From NCBI RefSeq assembly GCF_001294645.1, contig NZ_CP011868.1, positions 558,001 through 622,000 on the forward strand: a DNA stretch of 64,000 nt. The letters are read 5' to 3'. A model generated the notes under the pieces. That model saw only the letters and a list, made by a program, of their open reading frames with translations, made no database searches and was not told the DNA's origin. Both the position numbers and the translations under genes were made by a program. Origin of the DNA: Pseudonocardia sp. HH130629-09. Its GTDB lineage: Bacteria; Actinomycetota; Actinomycetes; Mycobacteriales; Pseudonocardiaceae. Within the stretch, counting starts at the first letter, position 1, and each line of letters opens with the position of its first letter. This document shows, one piece after another, positions 16,318 to 24,952 of this stretch.

Positions 16318-17202
16318 GTGGAGGTCCGACATCTCCGGTACTTCGTGGCCGTGGCCGAGGAGGCGAGCTTCTCCCGCGCGGCCGAGCGGCTCGGCATGGC
16401 CACCTCCCCGCTCAGCAGGCGGGTGCGGGACCTGGAGGGCGAGCTCGGTGTGCAGCTGTTCGTCCGCGACTACCACCGCGTCACGCTGACCGACGCCGGC
16501 CGGGCACTCGTCGACGAGGCACGCGGGATCGTCGAGCGCGTCGACGCCCTCCCCGGGCTGCTCCCCCCGGCGGCGTCGCGGGAGACGGTCGTCACCGTCG
16601 GGACCGCGCCCGAGGTGTCGCCGGACCTGCGCTCCCGGTTCCTCACCCTGGTCCGCGCCGAGCGCCCGGGGCTCGTCCTGCGGCAGCGGCCCGCCAGCAC
16701 CGCCCCGCTCGTGCGGGCCGTGCTCAAGGGCGAGGTGGACCTGGCCTTCGTCCACGGCCGCGTCGACGACCCGCGGCTGTCGTCGGTCGTCGTGGAGTCC
16801 CAGCCGGTCCGGGTCGTCGTGGCGCAGGGGATCGGCTTCGACGGGCGGGACTCGCTGCGGCTCGCCGAGCTCGCGCACCTGCCCTACACCTCCCTGAAGG
16901 CGTCGTCGGCCCCGTTCGTCGCGCACGCGGCCGACACCCTGCTCGCCCGGCACGGTGTCGCGGGCCGGCTGCCGGTGCAGGCCGCGCACGCCGAGCTGGT
17001 GCCGATGGTCTCGGCGGGTGAGGCCTTCACGATGTGCGGTGCCCGGTTCGGGGCGACCCGCAACGTGTTCCTCCAGGAGCCGGTGCTCCTGCTCCCCTTC
17101 GAGGACGACCGCGAGCGGCTGGAGACCCACGCCGTCTGGCGCGCCGACCGGGGCGGTCTCCTGCACGGGCTCCCCGCGCTGTCGCGTCGCCTCCACGCGT
17201 GA
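16318..17202 (+). CDS. LysR family regulator
   Basis: This is a LysR-type regulator, 294 aa from the GTG at 16318 (VEVRHLRYFVAVAEEASFSR). The N-terminal winged helix (AAERLGMATSPLSRRVRDLE, about residues 21-40) is followed by a periplasmic-binding-protein-like effector domain from about residue 90 (TVVTVGTAPEV). It is divergent from the acyl-CoA dehydrogenase pair and is followed by the SDR-ALDH-synthetase genes on its own strand. Both flanking promoters carry CCTA-N7-TAGG, so it probably activates both sides when the substrate or a CoA intermediate is present (inference). Confidence 0.9.
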   Translation: MEVRHLRYFVAVAEEASFSRAAERLGMATSPLSRRVRDLEGELGVQLFVRDYHRVTLTDAGRALVDEARGIVERVDALPGLLPPAASRETVVTVGTAPEVSPDLRSRFLTLVRAERPGLVLRQRPASTAPLVRAVLKGEVDLAFVHGRVDDPRLSSVVVESQPVRVVVAQGIGFDGRDSLRLAELAHLPYTSLKASSAPFVAHAADTLLARHGVAGRLPVQAAHAELVPMVSAGEAFTMCGARFGATRNVFLQEPVLLLPFEDDRERLETHAVWRADRGGLLHGLPALSRRLHA

Positions 17203-17250
17203 CCGGATCGGTCATCCGCAGGTCGCCGACGTGGTCGTGGACACGCTTCA

Positions 17251-17265
17251 CCTAACGCCAATAGG
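17251..17265. promoter_or_regulatory. second LysR-type box
   Basis: CCTAACGCCAATAGG has the same CCTA-N7-TAGG architecture as the larger site at 16243-16275, and the two share ACCTAAC and ATAGG. It lies 79 bases before the SDR start, suitable for an activator site. Confidence 0.5.
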
Positions 17266-17343
17266 CTTCGCGCACTCGCGGTGACGGGGCCGGGGGTGTG
17301 GTCCCGCTGTGGCCCCGGCCGTTCGATCGAAGGGGTGCCGTCC

Positions 17344-18168
17344 ATGGGCAGGCTCGAGGGCAAGGTCGCTTTCATCACCGGGGCCGCGCGGGGGCAGGGG
17401 CGGGCACACGCCGTCCGGCTCGCCGAGGAGGGCGCCGCCATCGTCGCGGTGGACATCTGCGAGCAGATCCCCACCGTCTTCTACCCGATGGCGACCAAGG
17501 AGGACCTCGACGAGACCGTCGCGCTCGTCGAGGCCGCGGGCGGACGGATCGTGGCCCGGGTCGCCGACGTGCGCGACCGGGCCGCGCTGGAGGCCGCCCA
17601 CGAGGCGGGCGTCCGGGAGTTCGGGCACGTCGACACCGTGCTGCCGAACGCCGGGATCATGCCGGTGATCAACGAGGGCGAGCAGCGCCAGGCCTGGTTC
17701 GACGGCATCGACACGCTGCTCACCGGGGTCTGGCAGACGGTGGAGGTCTGCCTCCCGTCGATGATCGAACGGGACCGCGGCGGGTCGATCCTGATCACCA
17801 GCTCCGCGGCGGGCCTGTCCAGCATCGGGCTGAACACCCTGCCCGGGCAGGCGGCCTACTCCGCGGCCAAGCACGGCGTCGTCGGCCTGATGCGGCTCTA
17901 CGCCTCGCAGCTCGCGAAGCACTCCATCCGGGTTAACACCGTGCACCCCACGGGCGTGGACACGCCGATGGTCGCCAACGCGGCCTACGGCGAGTTCGTC
18001 GAGCGGTTCCCCGAGATCGCGGGCAGCCCGAACTACCAGAACCCGATGCCGGTCCCGCTCATCGAGCCCGTCGACGTCAGCAACGCGCTGGTCTACCTGG
18101 CCTCCGACGAGGCCCGCTACGTCACCGGCGTGACCTTCCCGGTCGACGCCGGCTACCTCAACCGCTGA
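17344..18168 (+). CDS. mycofactocin-coupled SDR oxidoreductase
   Basis: This is a short-chain dehydrogenase of 274 aa that probably oxidises an alcohol with tightly held NAD, re-oxidised through mycofactocin. The Rossmann motif is TGAARGQGRAHAVRLAEEGA. The AVDIC loop plus the 10-12 residue insertion around FYPMATKEDLDETVALVEA is the signature I associate with the mycofactocin-coupled SDR family (TIGR03971). The catalytic Ser (ITSSAAG) and YSAAKHG are present. The ATG at 17344 was chosen because the upstream in-frame part is not conserved. It is first gene of an operon with an aldehyde dehydrogenase and an acyl-CoA synthetase. Confidence 0.88.
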   Translation: MGRLEGKVAFITGAARGQGRAHAVRLAEEGAAIVAVDICEQIPTVFYPMATKEDLDETVALVEAAGGRIVARVADVRDRAALEAAHEAGVREFGHVDTVLPNAGIMPVINEGEQRQAWFDGIDTLLTGVWQTVEVCLPSMIERDRGGSILITSSAAGLSSIGLNTLPGQAAYSAAKHGVVGLMRLYASQLAKHSIRVNTVHPTGVDTPMVANAAYGEFVERFPEIAGSPNYQNPMPVPLIEPVDVSNALVYLASDEARYVTGVTFPVDAGYLNR

Positions 18169-18180
18169 AAGGAAGACGTC

Positions 18181-19635
18181 GTGAACGTCCGTGACGAACT
18201 GCTGATCGACGGCGAGTGGCGCAAGCCGGCGTCGTCGGTACGGATCCCCGTCGTGTCGCCCTCCACCGACGAGGTGATCGGCGAGGCCCCCGACGCCAAC
18301 GCCGACGACGTCGACGCCGCCGTGCGCGCGGCCCGCCGCTCGTTCGACGAGGGCGTGTGGCGGCTGCGGCCGGTCGCCGAGCGGGCCGAGGTGCTCGAGC
18401 GCGCGCTCGGCCTGATCGAGCCGAAGCTCGACGAGATCGGCAGGCTGGTGACCGCGGAGATGGGGCTCCCCACCGCCTTCGCCGGGATGCAGATCCCCGG
18501 CGCACTGGCCGTCGGGAAGTACTTCCTCGACGTGGCACGCGACAGCCCGCTCTCCGAGGTCCGGCAGACCATGTACGGGCCGGCGGCCGTCGTGAAGGAA
18601 CCGGTCGGCGTCGTCGCCTCGATCGCGCCGTGGAACGGCCCGTTCAACATGGCCGTCTCGAAGATCTGGCCGGCGCTGGTCAGCGGGTGCAGCGTGGTCT
18701 ACAAGCCCGCGCCCGAGACCCCGCTCGACGCGTACTACATCGCCGAGGCGCTGGTCGAGGCCGGTGTCCCGGCCGGGGTGTTCAACTACGTCACCGGCGA
18801 CCGCGACGCCGGGCGTGCCCTCGTCGCACACCCGGGTGTGGACAAGGTCAGCTTCACCGGGTCAACGGCGGCCGGTCGCCAGATCGGGCAAGAGTGCGGC
18901 GGGAGCTTCAAGCGCCTGCAGCTGGAGCTCGGCGGGAAGTCCGCGGCGATCGTGCTCGACGACGCCGACCTCACCACGACCATGACCGGCCTCGCGACCG
19001 GCTCGTTCTTCAACACCGGCCAGGTCTGCGCCGCCTACAGCCGGGTGCTGGTGCCGAGCGGCCGCTACGACGAGGTCGTCGGCGCCCTCGTGGCCACCGC
19101 CGAGTCGTTCGTGGTCGGCGACCCCTTCGACCCGGCAACGACCATGGGCCCGCTGGTGTCGAAGCGCCAGCAGGAGCGGGTGCTCGGCTACGTCGAGGCG
19201 GGCAAGGCCGAGGGCGCCTCGGTCGCCACCGGCGGCGGGGTGCCGGCCGGGCTGGAGAAGGGCGCCTTCATCCAGCCCACCGTCTTCACCGGCGTCGAGA
19301 ACGGGATGCGGATCGCGCAGGAGGAGATCTTCGGCCCGGTCGCGTCGGTCATCCGCTACGAGACCGTCGACGAGGCGATCGCAATCGCGAACGACTCCGA
19401 GTACGGGCTGCACGGCGCCGTGTTCACCGCCGACCCGCAGCGGGCGGCCGACGTCGCCCGCCGGGTCCGGACCGGCACCTTTAGCGTCAACTCCTTCACC
19501 TACAACACCGAGGCGCCGTTCGGCGGGGTGAAGTGCTCGGGCGTCGGCCGGGACACCGGTGCGGAGGCCGTCGAGTCGTACTACGAGCTGAAGACCGTGA
19601 ACCTCACCGAGGACATGACCCCGCTGTTCTCCTGA
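18181..19635 (+). CDS. aldehyde dehydrogenase
   Basis: This is an NAD(P)-dependent aldehyde dehydrogenase of 484 aa, oxidising an aldehyde to the acid. The cofactor and catalytic motifs are all visible: FTGSTAAGRQIG, the Glu in LELGGKSA (about residue 257), the nucleophile Cys in NTGQVCAA (about residue 291) and EEIFGPV (about residue 384). The GTG start follows AAAGGAAG and lies 12 bases after the SDR stop. Position between an alcohol dehydrogenase-type SDR and an acyl-CoA synthetase suggests the middle step of alcohol to aldehyde to acid to CoA ester. Confidence 0.94.
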   Translation: MNVRDELLIDGEWRKPASSVRIPVVSPSTDEVIGEAPDANADDVDAAVRAARRSFDEGVWRLRPVAERAEVLERALGLIEPKLDEIGRLVTAEMGLPTAFAGMQIPGALAVGKYFLDVARDSPLSEVRQTMYGPAAVVKEPVGVVASIAPWNGPFNMAVSKIWPALVSGCSVVYKPAPETPLDAYYIAEALVEAGVPAGVFNYVTGDRDAGRALVAHPGVDKVSFTGSTAAGRQIGQECGGSFKRLQLELGGKSAAIVLDDADLTTTMTGLATGSFFNTGQVCAAYSRVLVPSGRYDEVVGALVATAESFVVGDPFDPATTMGPLVSKRQQERVLGYVEAGKAEGASVATGGGVPAGLEKGAFIQPTVFTGVENGMRIAQEEIFGPVASVIRYETVDEAIAIANDSEYGLHGAVFTADPQRAADVARRVRTGTFSVNSFTYNTEAPFGGVKCSGVGRDTGAEAVESYYELKTVNLTEDMTPLFS

Positions 19636-19641
19636 CACTCC

Positions 19642-19669
19642 CCGGGGCGCCGGTCCGCCGGCGCCCCGG
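19642..19669 (+). terminator. GC-rich hairpin after the aldehyde dehydrogenase gene
   Basis: A 12-bp perfect stem (GGGGCGCCGG arm plus two C-G pairs) closes a TCCG loop just after the stop, without a U-tract. It could be an attenuating terminator or an mRNA-stabilising stem between this gene and the synthetase 34 bases downstream. Confidence 0.5.
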
Positions 19670-19702
19670 ACCCGTCCGTCCCACCACGCCCTGGAGGATC
19701 CC

Positions 19703-21226
19703 GTGAGCGGCACCGTCGTCGACGCCCTGACCTGGTGGGTGCGCACGGTCCCGGACCATCCCGCCGTCGACCTCGACGGCGACGTCCTGACCTACGCCGA
19801 CCTCGACGCCTGGGCCGACGGCGTCGCGGCGGTCCTGCGCGGGCACGGCGTGGCGCGGGGCGACCGCGTCGGGATCGTGGGCACCAACAGCCTCGAGTGG
19901 TGCGTCGCGGCGGTCGCCGCCTGGAAGACCGGGGCCGTGGTCTGCGGGTTCAACCAGCGCTTCCTCGCCGCCGAGCTCGGGGCACTGGTGTCGCTCTGCG
20001 AGCCCGCTGTCGTGTTCGGCGACGCCGCCCACCTGCCGCTGCTGGAGGAGGTGCGGCGCTCCGGGCCGGAGTTCACCGTCCTCGGGCTCGACGACGCCGT
20101 CACGGGCGCCCGCGGCGGCGGGCACCAGCCGGCCCCGGCGTTCGGGGCCGAGCCCGACGACCCGACCTCGATCGTCTTCACCAGCGGCACGACGGGCACG
20201 CCGAAGGGCGTCGTCTTCACCCACCGCACGATCGCCGGGATCATGCACGAGTGGTCCCTGGGCGAGCAGGTCGGGCCCAACGACCTGCGCGTCCTGCTCG
20301 TCCTGCCGATGTTCACCGCGGCGGGCGTCGTGTGGGGGCTCTCCCGGAGCCTCGTGCAGGGCGGGACGATGTACCTGCAGCCGGGCTTCGACCCGCCCCG
20401 GGCGCTGGAGGTGCTGCAGGAAGCCCGGATCACCACCTTCACCGGCCCGCCGATCCTCTTCGAGCAGATCTCGCGGGTGCCCGGGTTCGAGCGGGCACGG
20501 CTGGACCACCTCACGACCGCGTGGGTCGGCGGTGCCAGGGTCCCGGTGCCGCTGCTCGAGAAGTGGCGCCCGCGCGGGGTCGCGCTCCGCCAGCTCTACG
20601 GGCAGACCGAGATCGGCGGCACCGCCACCGCGATGTCGGCGGAGGGAGCGCTGCGGCATCCCGACAAGTGCGGCTGGGGCGGGCCCTTCACCCGCATCCG
20701 GGTCGTCGATCCGGACGGCCGGGACTGCGCGGTGGGCGAGGTCGGGGAGATCGTCATGCGCGGGCCCGGCATGTTCCCCGGCTACTGGCGCAACGAGGAG
20801 GCGACGAAGCAGGCGCTGCGGGGCGGCTGGCTGCACACCGGCGACCTCGGGACGCTCGACGCCGAGGGCCTGCTCACCTACGTCGACCGGATGGGCGAGA
20901 TGATCAACTCCGGCGGCCTGAAGATCTCGCCGGCCGAGCTGGAGACGGTGATCGCCCAGGTCCCCGGGGTGATCGAGGTGGCCGTCGTCCCGGTGCCCGA
21001 CGCGAAGTTCGGCGAGACGTCGGCCGCCGTCGTCCACGTCGACGGGGACCTGGCCCCGGCCGACCTGGTCGCGTTCTGCAACGAGCGCCTCGCCGACTAC
21101 AAGGTGCCCCGCTACGTGATCACCCACGACGGGCCGCTGCCGCGGATGGCGAGCGGGAAGATCGCCAAGCGCGACCTGCGTGCGGTCTACGCCGACGCGC
21201 CCGAGCGCTTCCCGAAGGTCCGCTGA
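19703..21226 (+). CDS. acyl-CoA synthetase (AMP-forming)
   Basis: This ANL-superfamily acid-CoA ligase of 507 aa activates a carboxylic acid to its CoA thioester with ATP. Motifs in order are the P-loop TSGTTGTPKGVVFTH (about residue 160), YGQTEIGG (about residue 300), GDLGTLD (about residue 380) and the C-terminal PRMASGKIAKRDL, whose Lys completes adenylation. The GTG start has GGAGG 6 bases upstream. It ends 4 bases before the convergent stop of the lipocalin-like gene. It probably takes the acid made by the SDR and aldehyde dehydrogenase. Confidence 0.93.
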   Translation: MSGTVVDALTWWVRTVPDHPAVDLDGDVLTYADLDAWADGVAAVLRGHGVARGDRVGIVGTNSLEWCVAAVAAWKTGAVVCGFNQRFLAAELGALVSLCEPAVVFGDAAHLPLLEEVRRSGPEFTVLGLDDAVTGARGGGHQPAPAFGAEPDDPTSIVFTSGTTGTPKGVVFTHRTIAGIMHEWSLGEQVGPNDLRVLLVLPMFTAAGVVWGLSRSLVQGGTMYLQPGFDPPRALEVLQEARITTFTGPPILFEQISRVPGFERARLDHLTTAWVGGARVPVPLLEKWRPRGVALRQLYGQTEIGGTATAMSAEGALRHPDKCGWGGPFTRIRVVDPDGRDCAVGEVGEIVMRGPGMFPGYWRNEEATKQALRGGWLHTGDLGTLDAEGLLTYVDRMGEMINSGGLKISPAELETVIAQVPGVIEVAVVPVPDAKFGETSAAVVHVDGDLAPADLVAFCNERLADYKVPRYVITHDGPLPRMASGKIAKRDLRAVYADAPERFPKVR

Positions 21227-21230
21227 GGGC

Positions 21231-22147
21231 TCACGACCCGGTGCCGTGCTCGTGGGCGGACAGCCACGCCCGGTGCTCGGGCGATGGGGAGGCACGCTCC
21301 CGGACGGCGAGGTGCCCGCTGCCCAGCCGCCCGCCGCAGCGCCAGGTCCCGTAGGTCTCGGTGGCGAAGTGCCCACCGTCGTGGGTGGACACCCCCGAGA
21401 GGTCGGTCTCGCCGGTGAACTCGTAGCCGTGCCCGGAGTCGGTCCACACCTGCAGCCGGGCGGAGAGCGGGGTGTGCCCGTCCTCCGCGATCGTCATCCG
21501 GTCGGCCACCCGGACGACGCCGTGCCGCACGCCGCCGTCGACGACGTAGCCGTAGTCCCCGCGGCCGCGCCGGTCGCTGGTCATGGCGTAGACGACGGCG
21601 AACAGGTCCTCCCGAAGGTCAGGTGCCCCCAGCGGTAGGTCGCGGCGAGGTCGCCGTAGTCGCGCGGGCCCCAGGAGTGGTCGTGGAAGGCGAACGCGGT
21701 GGCGGTGCCGCCGTCCGGGAACGTCGCGGCGACCCGCCCGAAGACCTCGTAGTGACCGGTCCCGGGGGAGCGGTAGTCCGAGATGGTGTTCCCGCGGGGC
21801 GCCAGCGGCTCGGTGAACCCGGTGAAGGCCAGCTCCACCTGCGGCAGGCGGGTCGTGTACTCGCGCAGCGGGACCGTGGTGCTCACGTCCAGCGGGCCGG
21901 CCCGGAACTCCGCGGGGTCGTAATCGTCCATCGGGACGTTGAGCGACTGGTAGCGCTCCAGCACCTCGCCGCCGCGGGCGACCCAGCTCTGCACACATGC
22001 GCGCCCGCGTGCGGGCTGGAAGTCGACGTGGTGGTAGCTGCCGGAGCGGGTGAGCGGGTCGTACCAGGAGGTAAGCCAGGACTCCTGCCAGCCCGGCACG
22101 TCACCGTCGGGGTGGTGCCGGTGGTGGTCCTCGGGGGTGTAGCTCAC
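21231..22147 (-). pseudogene. lipocalin-like conserved protein, frameshifted
   Basis: I cannot name this family with certainty. It resembles uncharacterised actinobacterial proteins with an AttH/CrtC-like lipocalin fold, rich in W, Y and beta-strand patterns (SYHHVDFQPARGRACVQSW; FHDHSWGPRDYGDLAATY). The N-terminal frame starts at GTG 22147, overlapping the phosphotransferase stop. At about 21613 one G is missing from a GGGGAG run, and the remainder (EDLFAVVYAMTSDRRGRGDYG to the stop at 21231) continues in the next frame. It is third gene of the SRPBCC-phosphotransferase operon. The shift may be a sequencing error. Confidence 0.6.
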
Positions 22148-23196
22148 GCGGGGTCCTCCAGACGCGCGTCGATCCGGTCCAGCAGCCTGCGGACGCTGCG
22201 GGGGTCGTCGTCGCCGGGGACCGGCAGCCCGGCGCGGGCGCGGTCGGCGAACGCCCCGGCCCGCAGCAGCGCGAGCTGGAACAGGGCGAACACCTCGTGC
22301 CAGCGCAGGTCCACGACCGGCAGGCCGGTGCCTGCCCGCCAGCGGTCGAGCGTCTCGTCGCGCGTCCCGAGCCCGGGCAGGCGGTCGACGCCGGCGTCGG
22401 TGCTGTGGTTGCGGTCGAACATCAGCCACCAGGCGAGGTCGACCGTCGGGCCGCTGAGCGAGACCATCTCCCAGTCCAGCACCGCGGTGCACCGGGTCCC
22501 GGCGAACAGCATGTTGCCCAGCCGGGCGTCGCCCCAGGACAGGCCGGCGGGCGCGTCGGCCGGGACGTGCGCGCGCACCCAGTCGCGGACGCCCGCCAGC
22601 GGCCCGAGCGGCGCCCGCTCACCGACCCACTCCGCCATCCGCTCCCAGTACCGCACCAGCGGCTCCGGCCCCGGCTCCAGGAAGTCCACGGTGGACACGT
22701 CGGCCCGGTGCAGCCGGCACATCTGGTCGAGCGCGTCCTGCCAGAGCGCGCGCCGCGCGTCCGCGGTCAGGTCGTGCAGCGGACCCGCGGTGTTGTAGTT
22801 CGGGTAGTCGGGCGGGACGAACCCGGCCACCCGCTCGGTCACCAGGAACGGGGCACCGAGGACCTCGCCGGTGGGGTCGACGCCGTACACGGCGGGCACC
22901 GGCACCGCGGTGTGCGCGGCGACCCACCGCAGCGCCGCCGCCTGCCGCTCCAGGTCGGGATCGAGGTAGGCGGCCGCCTCCGGGACCGTCAGCCGCACGA
23001 CGATCCCGCGGGTGCCCCGGGTGGTGCGGCACTCGGCCAGGACCGTCTCGTTCGCGGTGCCCGCGCCCTCGGCCGGGCGGGCCCGCTCGACGGCCAGGAC
23101 GCCGTCGAGGGCACCGTGCGACCGCAGCCAGCCACCCAGCCGCCGTTGCAGGTCGTCGAGGTCGCGGCCGGTGCGGCGGAGCAGGTCGACGGCCAC
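22144..23196 (-). CDS. APH/ACAD10-type phosphotransferase
   Basis: This is an aminoglycoside-phosphotransferase-fold kinase of 350 aa. The catalytic loop is LSWGDARLGNMLF (a WGD variant of HGD) and the metal-binding motif is VLDWEMVSLSGPTVDLAWWL. The ATP-binding part includes VVRLTVPEAA. Proteins of this group in acyl-CoA catabolic clusters resemble the kinase part of ACAD10/ACAD11 and LvaA of levulinate catabolism, which phosphorylate 4-hydroxyacyl-CoA. With acyl-CoA dehydrogenases nearby, such a role is plausible here rather than antibiotic resistance (inference). It starts 1 base after the SRPBCC stop and overlaps the next gene. Confidence 0.85.
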   Translation of the reverse strand: MAVDLLRRTGRDLDDLQRRLGGWLRSHGALDGVLAVERARPAEGAGTANETVLAECRTTRGTRGIVVRLTVPEAAAYLDPDLERQAAALRWVAAHTAVPVPAVYGVDPTGEVLGAPFLVTERVAGFVPPDYPNYNTAGPLHDLTADARRALWQDALDQMCRLHRADVSTVDFLEPGPEPLVRYWERMAEWVGERAPLGPLAGVRDWVRAHVPADAPAGLSWGDARLGNMLFAGTRCTAVLDWEMVSLSGPTVDLAWWLMFDRNHSTDAGVDRLPGLGTRDETLDRWRAGTGLPVVDLRWHEVFALFQLALLRAGAFADRARAGLPVPGDDDPRSVRRLLDRIDARLEDPA

Positions 23197-23197
23197 G

Positions 23198-23695
23198 TCA
23201 GCCGGTCCGTTCCGCGACCCGCCGCAGGCCGGCGAGCGACCGGCCGATGTTGTCGCGCTGGAACTCCGCGAACGTGTGGCCGCCGGTCACGATCCGGTCC
23301 ACGACGGCGGCGACGACGTCCGGCCAGGGGCGCTCGTCGGTCCACGTGAGACGGACCCGGGTGGCGGTGCCGTCCGGTTCGAGCTGGTACCGCCAGGCCG
23401 CGTTGCGGATCCGGAGCGACGGGGACCGCAGACCCCAGTCGTGGGCCGAGAACCCGAAGCGGCGCCCGGGCTCGACCTCGGTGACGACGCAGCGCGTGGT
23501 CCACCGCAGCGGCCCGCGGCGGTTGCTGCCGACGAAGGCGTCGCCGACCGCCGGGGTGGAGCCGGCCGGGAGCGTGGCCCCCGTGTTCTCCGGGCTCCAC
23601 TCCGGGTAGCGGGCCGGGTCGGCGACGAGCCGCCAGAGCGCCTCGGGGGAGGCCTCGACGTGGATCTCGTCGCTGATCGTGCGTGACCGCGGCAT
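23198..23695 (-). CDS. SRPBCC family protein
   Basis: This is a START/Bet v1-like (SRPBCC) small hydrophobic-ligand-binding or cyclase-like protein, 165 aa. The family pattern ISDEIHVEASPEALWRLVADPARYPEWSPE opens the protein and RVRLTWTDERPWPD forms the later strands. The ATG at 23695 follows GAGGAG. It is first of a tight three-gene operon with the phosphotransferase and the lipocalin-like protein. It may hold or process an acyl intermediate. A palindrome lies 47-73 bases upstream of its start. Confidence 0.85.
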   Translation of the reverse strand: MPRSRTISDEIHVEASPEALWRLVADPARYPEWSPENTGATLPAGSTPAVGDAFVGSNRRGPLRWTTRCVVTEVEPGRRFGFSAHDWGLRSPSLRIRNAAWRYQLEPDGTATRVRLTWTDERPWPDVVAAVVDRIVTGGHTFAEFQRDNIGRSLAGLRRVAERTG

Positions 23696-23741
23696 GGCCG
23701 GTCTCCTCGCGTCGTCGCCGGGGAACGACCGCAGTGTACGA

Positions 23742-23768
23742 GACAAACGACGAAGTCCGTCATCTGTC
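23742..23768 (-). promoter_or_regulatory. interrupted palindrome and promoter of the SRPBCC operon
   Basis: The structure GACA-N3-GACG-N5-CGTC-N3-TGTC is symmetric over 27 bp. On the minus strand TGACGG and, 18 bases on, TACACT could be the -35 and -10 elements, with the palindrome covering the -35 and spacer. This fits a repressor operator; the regulator is not identified. Confidence 0.45.
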
Positions 23769-23836
23769 CGGGGACGGTCGCCCCGGGACACCGGATCGCT
23801 GCGCCGGTCGCGCGGGGGACAGGCCCGCGGGCGGGA

Positions 23837-24952
23837 TCAGGAGGAGTGGACCACCACGCTGCGCAGGGTGCTGCCGTCGTACATCGCGGCGTACCCCTCG
23901 TTGATCTCGTCGAGGGTGAAGGTGCGGGTGACGAGCTCGTCGAGCTTGAGTGCGCCCGCGCGGTAGAGGTCGAGCAGCGCCGGGACGGCCTGCGCCGGTG
24001 ACCAGGAGCCGTAGAGGCAGCCCTGGATGCGCTTCTGGTACATGGGCAGCTGGGCGAGGTCGAGCGGGACCGCGCCGGCGTCGCGGCCGGGAACCGCGGT
24101 GGCGACCACGGTGCCGTCCTTCCGCACGGCGTCGAAGGCCTGGGCGATGTAGGTGCCCTTGAGCGTGCTGGTGGTCACGACCGCGACGTCCGCGCCCTGC
24201 CCGTTGGTCAGCGAGCGGGCGAGCTCGGTGGCCTCCTCCATCGACCCCAGCGCGTCGGTCGCGCCGAAGGACAGTGCGCTCGCGCGCCGGTTCGGCAGGG
24301 GATCGACGGCGACCACGCGGACGGCACCGGCGTGCGCGGCACCCTGCACGGCGTTGATCCCGAGCCCTCCGGTCCCCATGACGATCACGACGTCGCCGGG
24401 CCGGACACCACCCGCGTTGACGGCGGAGCCCCAGCCGGTCGGTACCCCGCAGCCGACCAGGGCCGCGGTGGTCAGCGGGATGTCCGTGCCGATGGGGATG
24501 CAGCAGTGCTCGGGTACGACACCGAACTCGGAGAACGTGCCCACGAAGGACGCCTGCGCCACGTCGCGGCCCTGGTGGTGCATCCGGAAGGTGCCGTCGA
24601 GCATGGCGCCGCGCCCGATCAGGGCCCCCAGGTCACAGAGGTTCTGCATCCCGCTCGCGCACCAGCGGCAGCGACCGCAGCCCGGCAGGAACGAGGTGAC
24701 CACGTGGTCACCGACCTTCAGGGTGGTCACCCCCGGGCCGACGGCCTCGACGACGCCCGCCCCCTCGTGCCCGCCGCAGTAGGGCAGCACCTGGGTGGCG
24801 CTGTCCCCGGTCGCGTGGTGCTCGTCGGAGTGGCAGAGCCCGGACGCCGCGTAGCCCAGCAGGACCTCGTTCGCACGGGGCCCGTCGATGTCCACCTCGT
24901 GGACCTCCCACTTGCCGGGGACCTCCATCAGCAGTGCGGCCCTGCTCTTCAT
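23837..24952 (-). CDS. NDMA-dependent (mycofactocin-type) alcohol dehydrogenase
   Basis: This zinc-dependent MDR alcohol dehydrogenase of 371 aa is of the nicotinoprotein type, with bound NAD re-oxidised by NDMA in vitro and by mycofactocin in vivo. Seen are the catalytic zinc ligands Cys in GLCHSDEHHATGD and His in GGHEGAGVVE. The structural zinc cysteines lie in PGCGRCRWCASGMQNLC, and the Rossmann motif is GTGGLGINAVQGA. The whole N-terminus (KSRAALLMEVPGKWEVHEVD) fits TIGR03989. The ATG overlaps the stop of the upstream acyl-CoA synthetase (ATGA), so the two enzymes are co-expressed. Confidence 0.93.
   Translation of the reverse strand: MKSRAALLMEVPGKWEVHEVDIDGPRANEVLLGYAASGLCHSDEHHATGDSATQVLPYCGGHEGAGVVEAVGPGVTTLKVGDHVVTSFLPGCGRCRWCASGMQNLCDLGALIGRGAMLDGTFRMHHQGRDVAQASFVGTFSEFGVVPEHCCIPIGTDIPLTTAALVGCGVPTGWGSAVNAGGVRPGDVVIVMGTGGLGINAVQGAAHAGAVRVVAVDPLPNRRASALSFGATDALGSMEEATELARSLTNGQGADVAVVTTSTLKGTYIAQAFDAVRKDGTVVATAVPGRDAGAVPLDLAQLPMYQKRIQGCLYGSWSPAQAVPALLDLYRAGALKLDELVTRTFTLDEINEGYAAMYDGSTLRSVVVHSS

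Noticed and set aside
13831-17196. A 1121-codon minus-strand frame spanning both acyl-CoA dehydrogenases and lysR
   Set aside because: It is an out-of-frame shadow rich in Arg/Gly/Pro; the two dehydrogenases and LysR in other frames have full motifs.
22144-23196. Aminoglycoside resistance gene
   Set aside because: The fold is shared, but the neighbours are acyl-CoA metabolism genes and the motif is the WGD variant common in ACAD10-like proteins.
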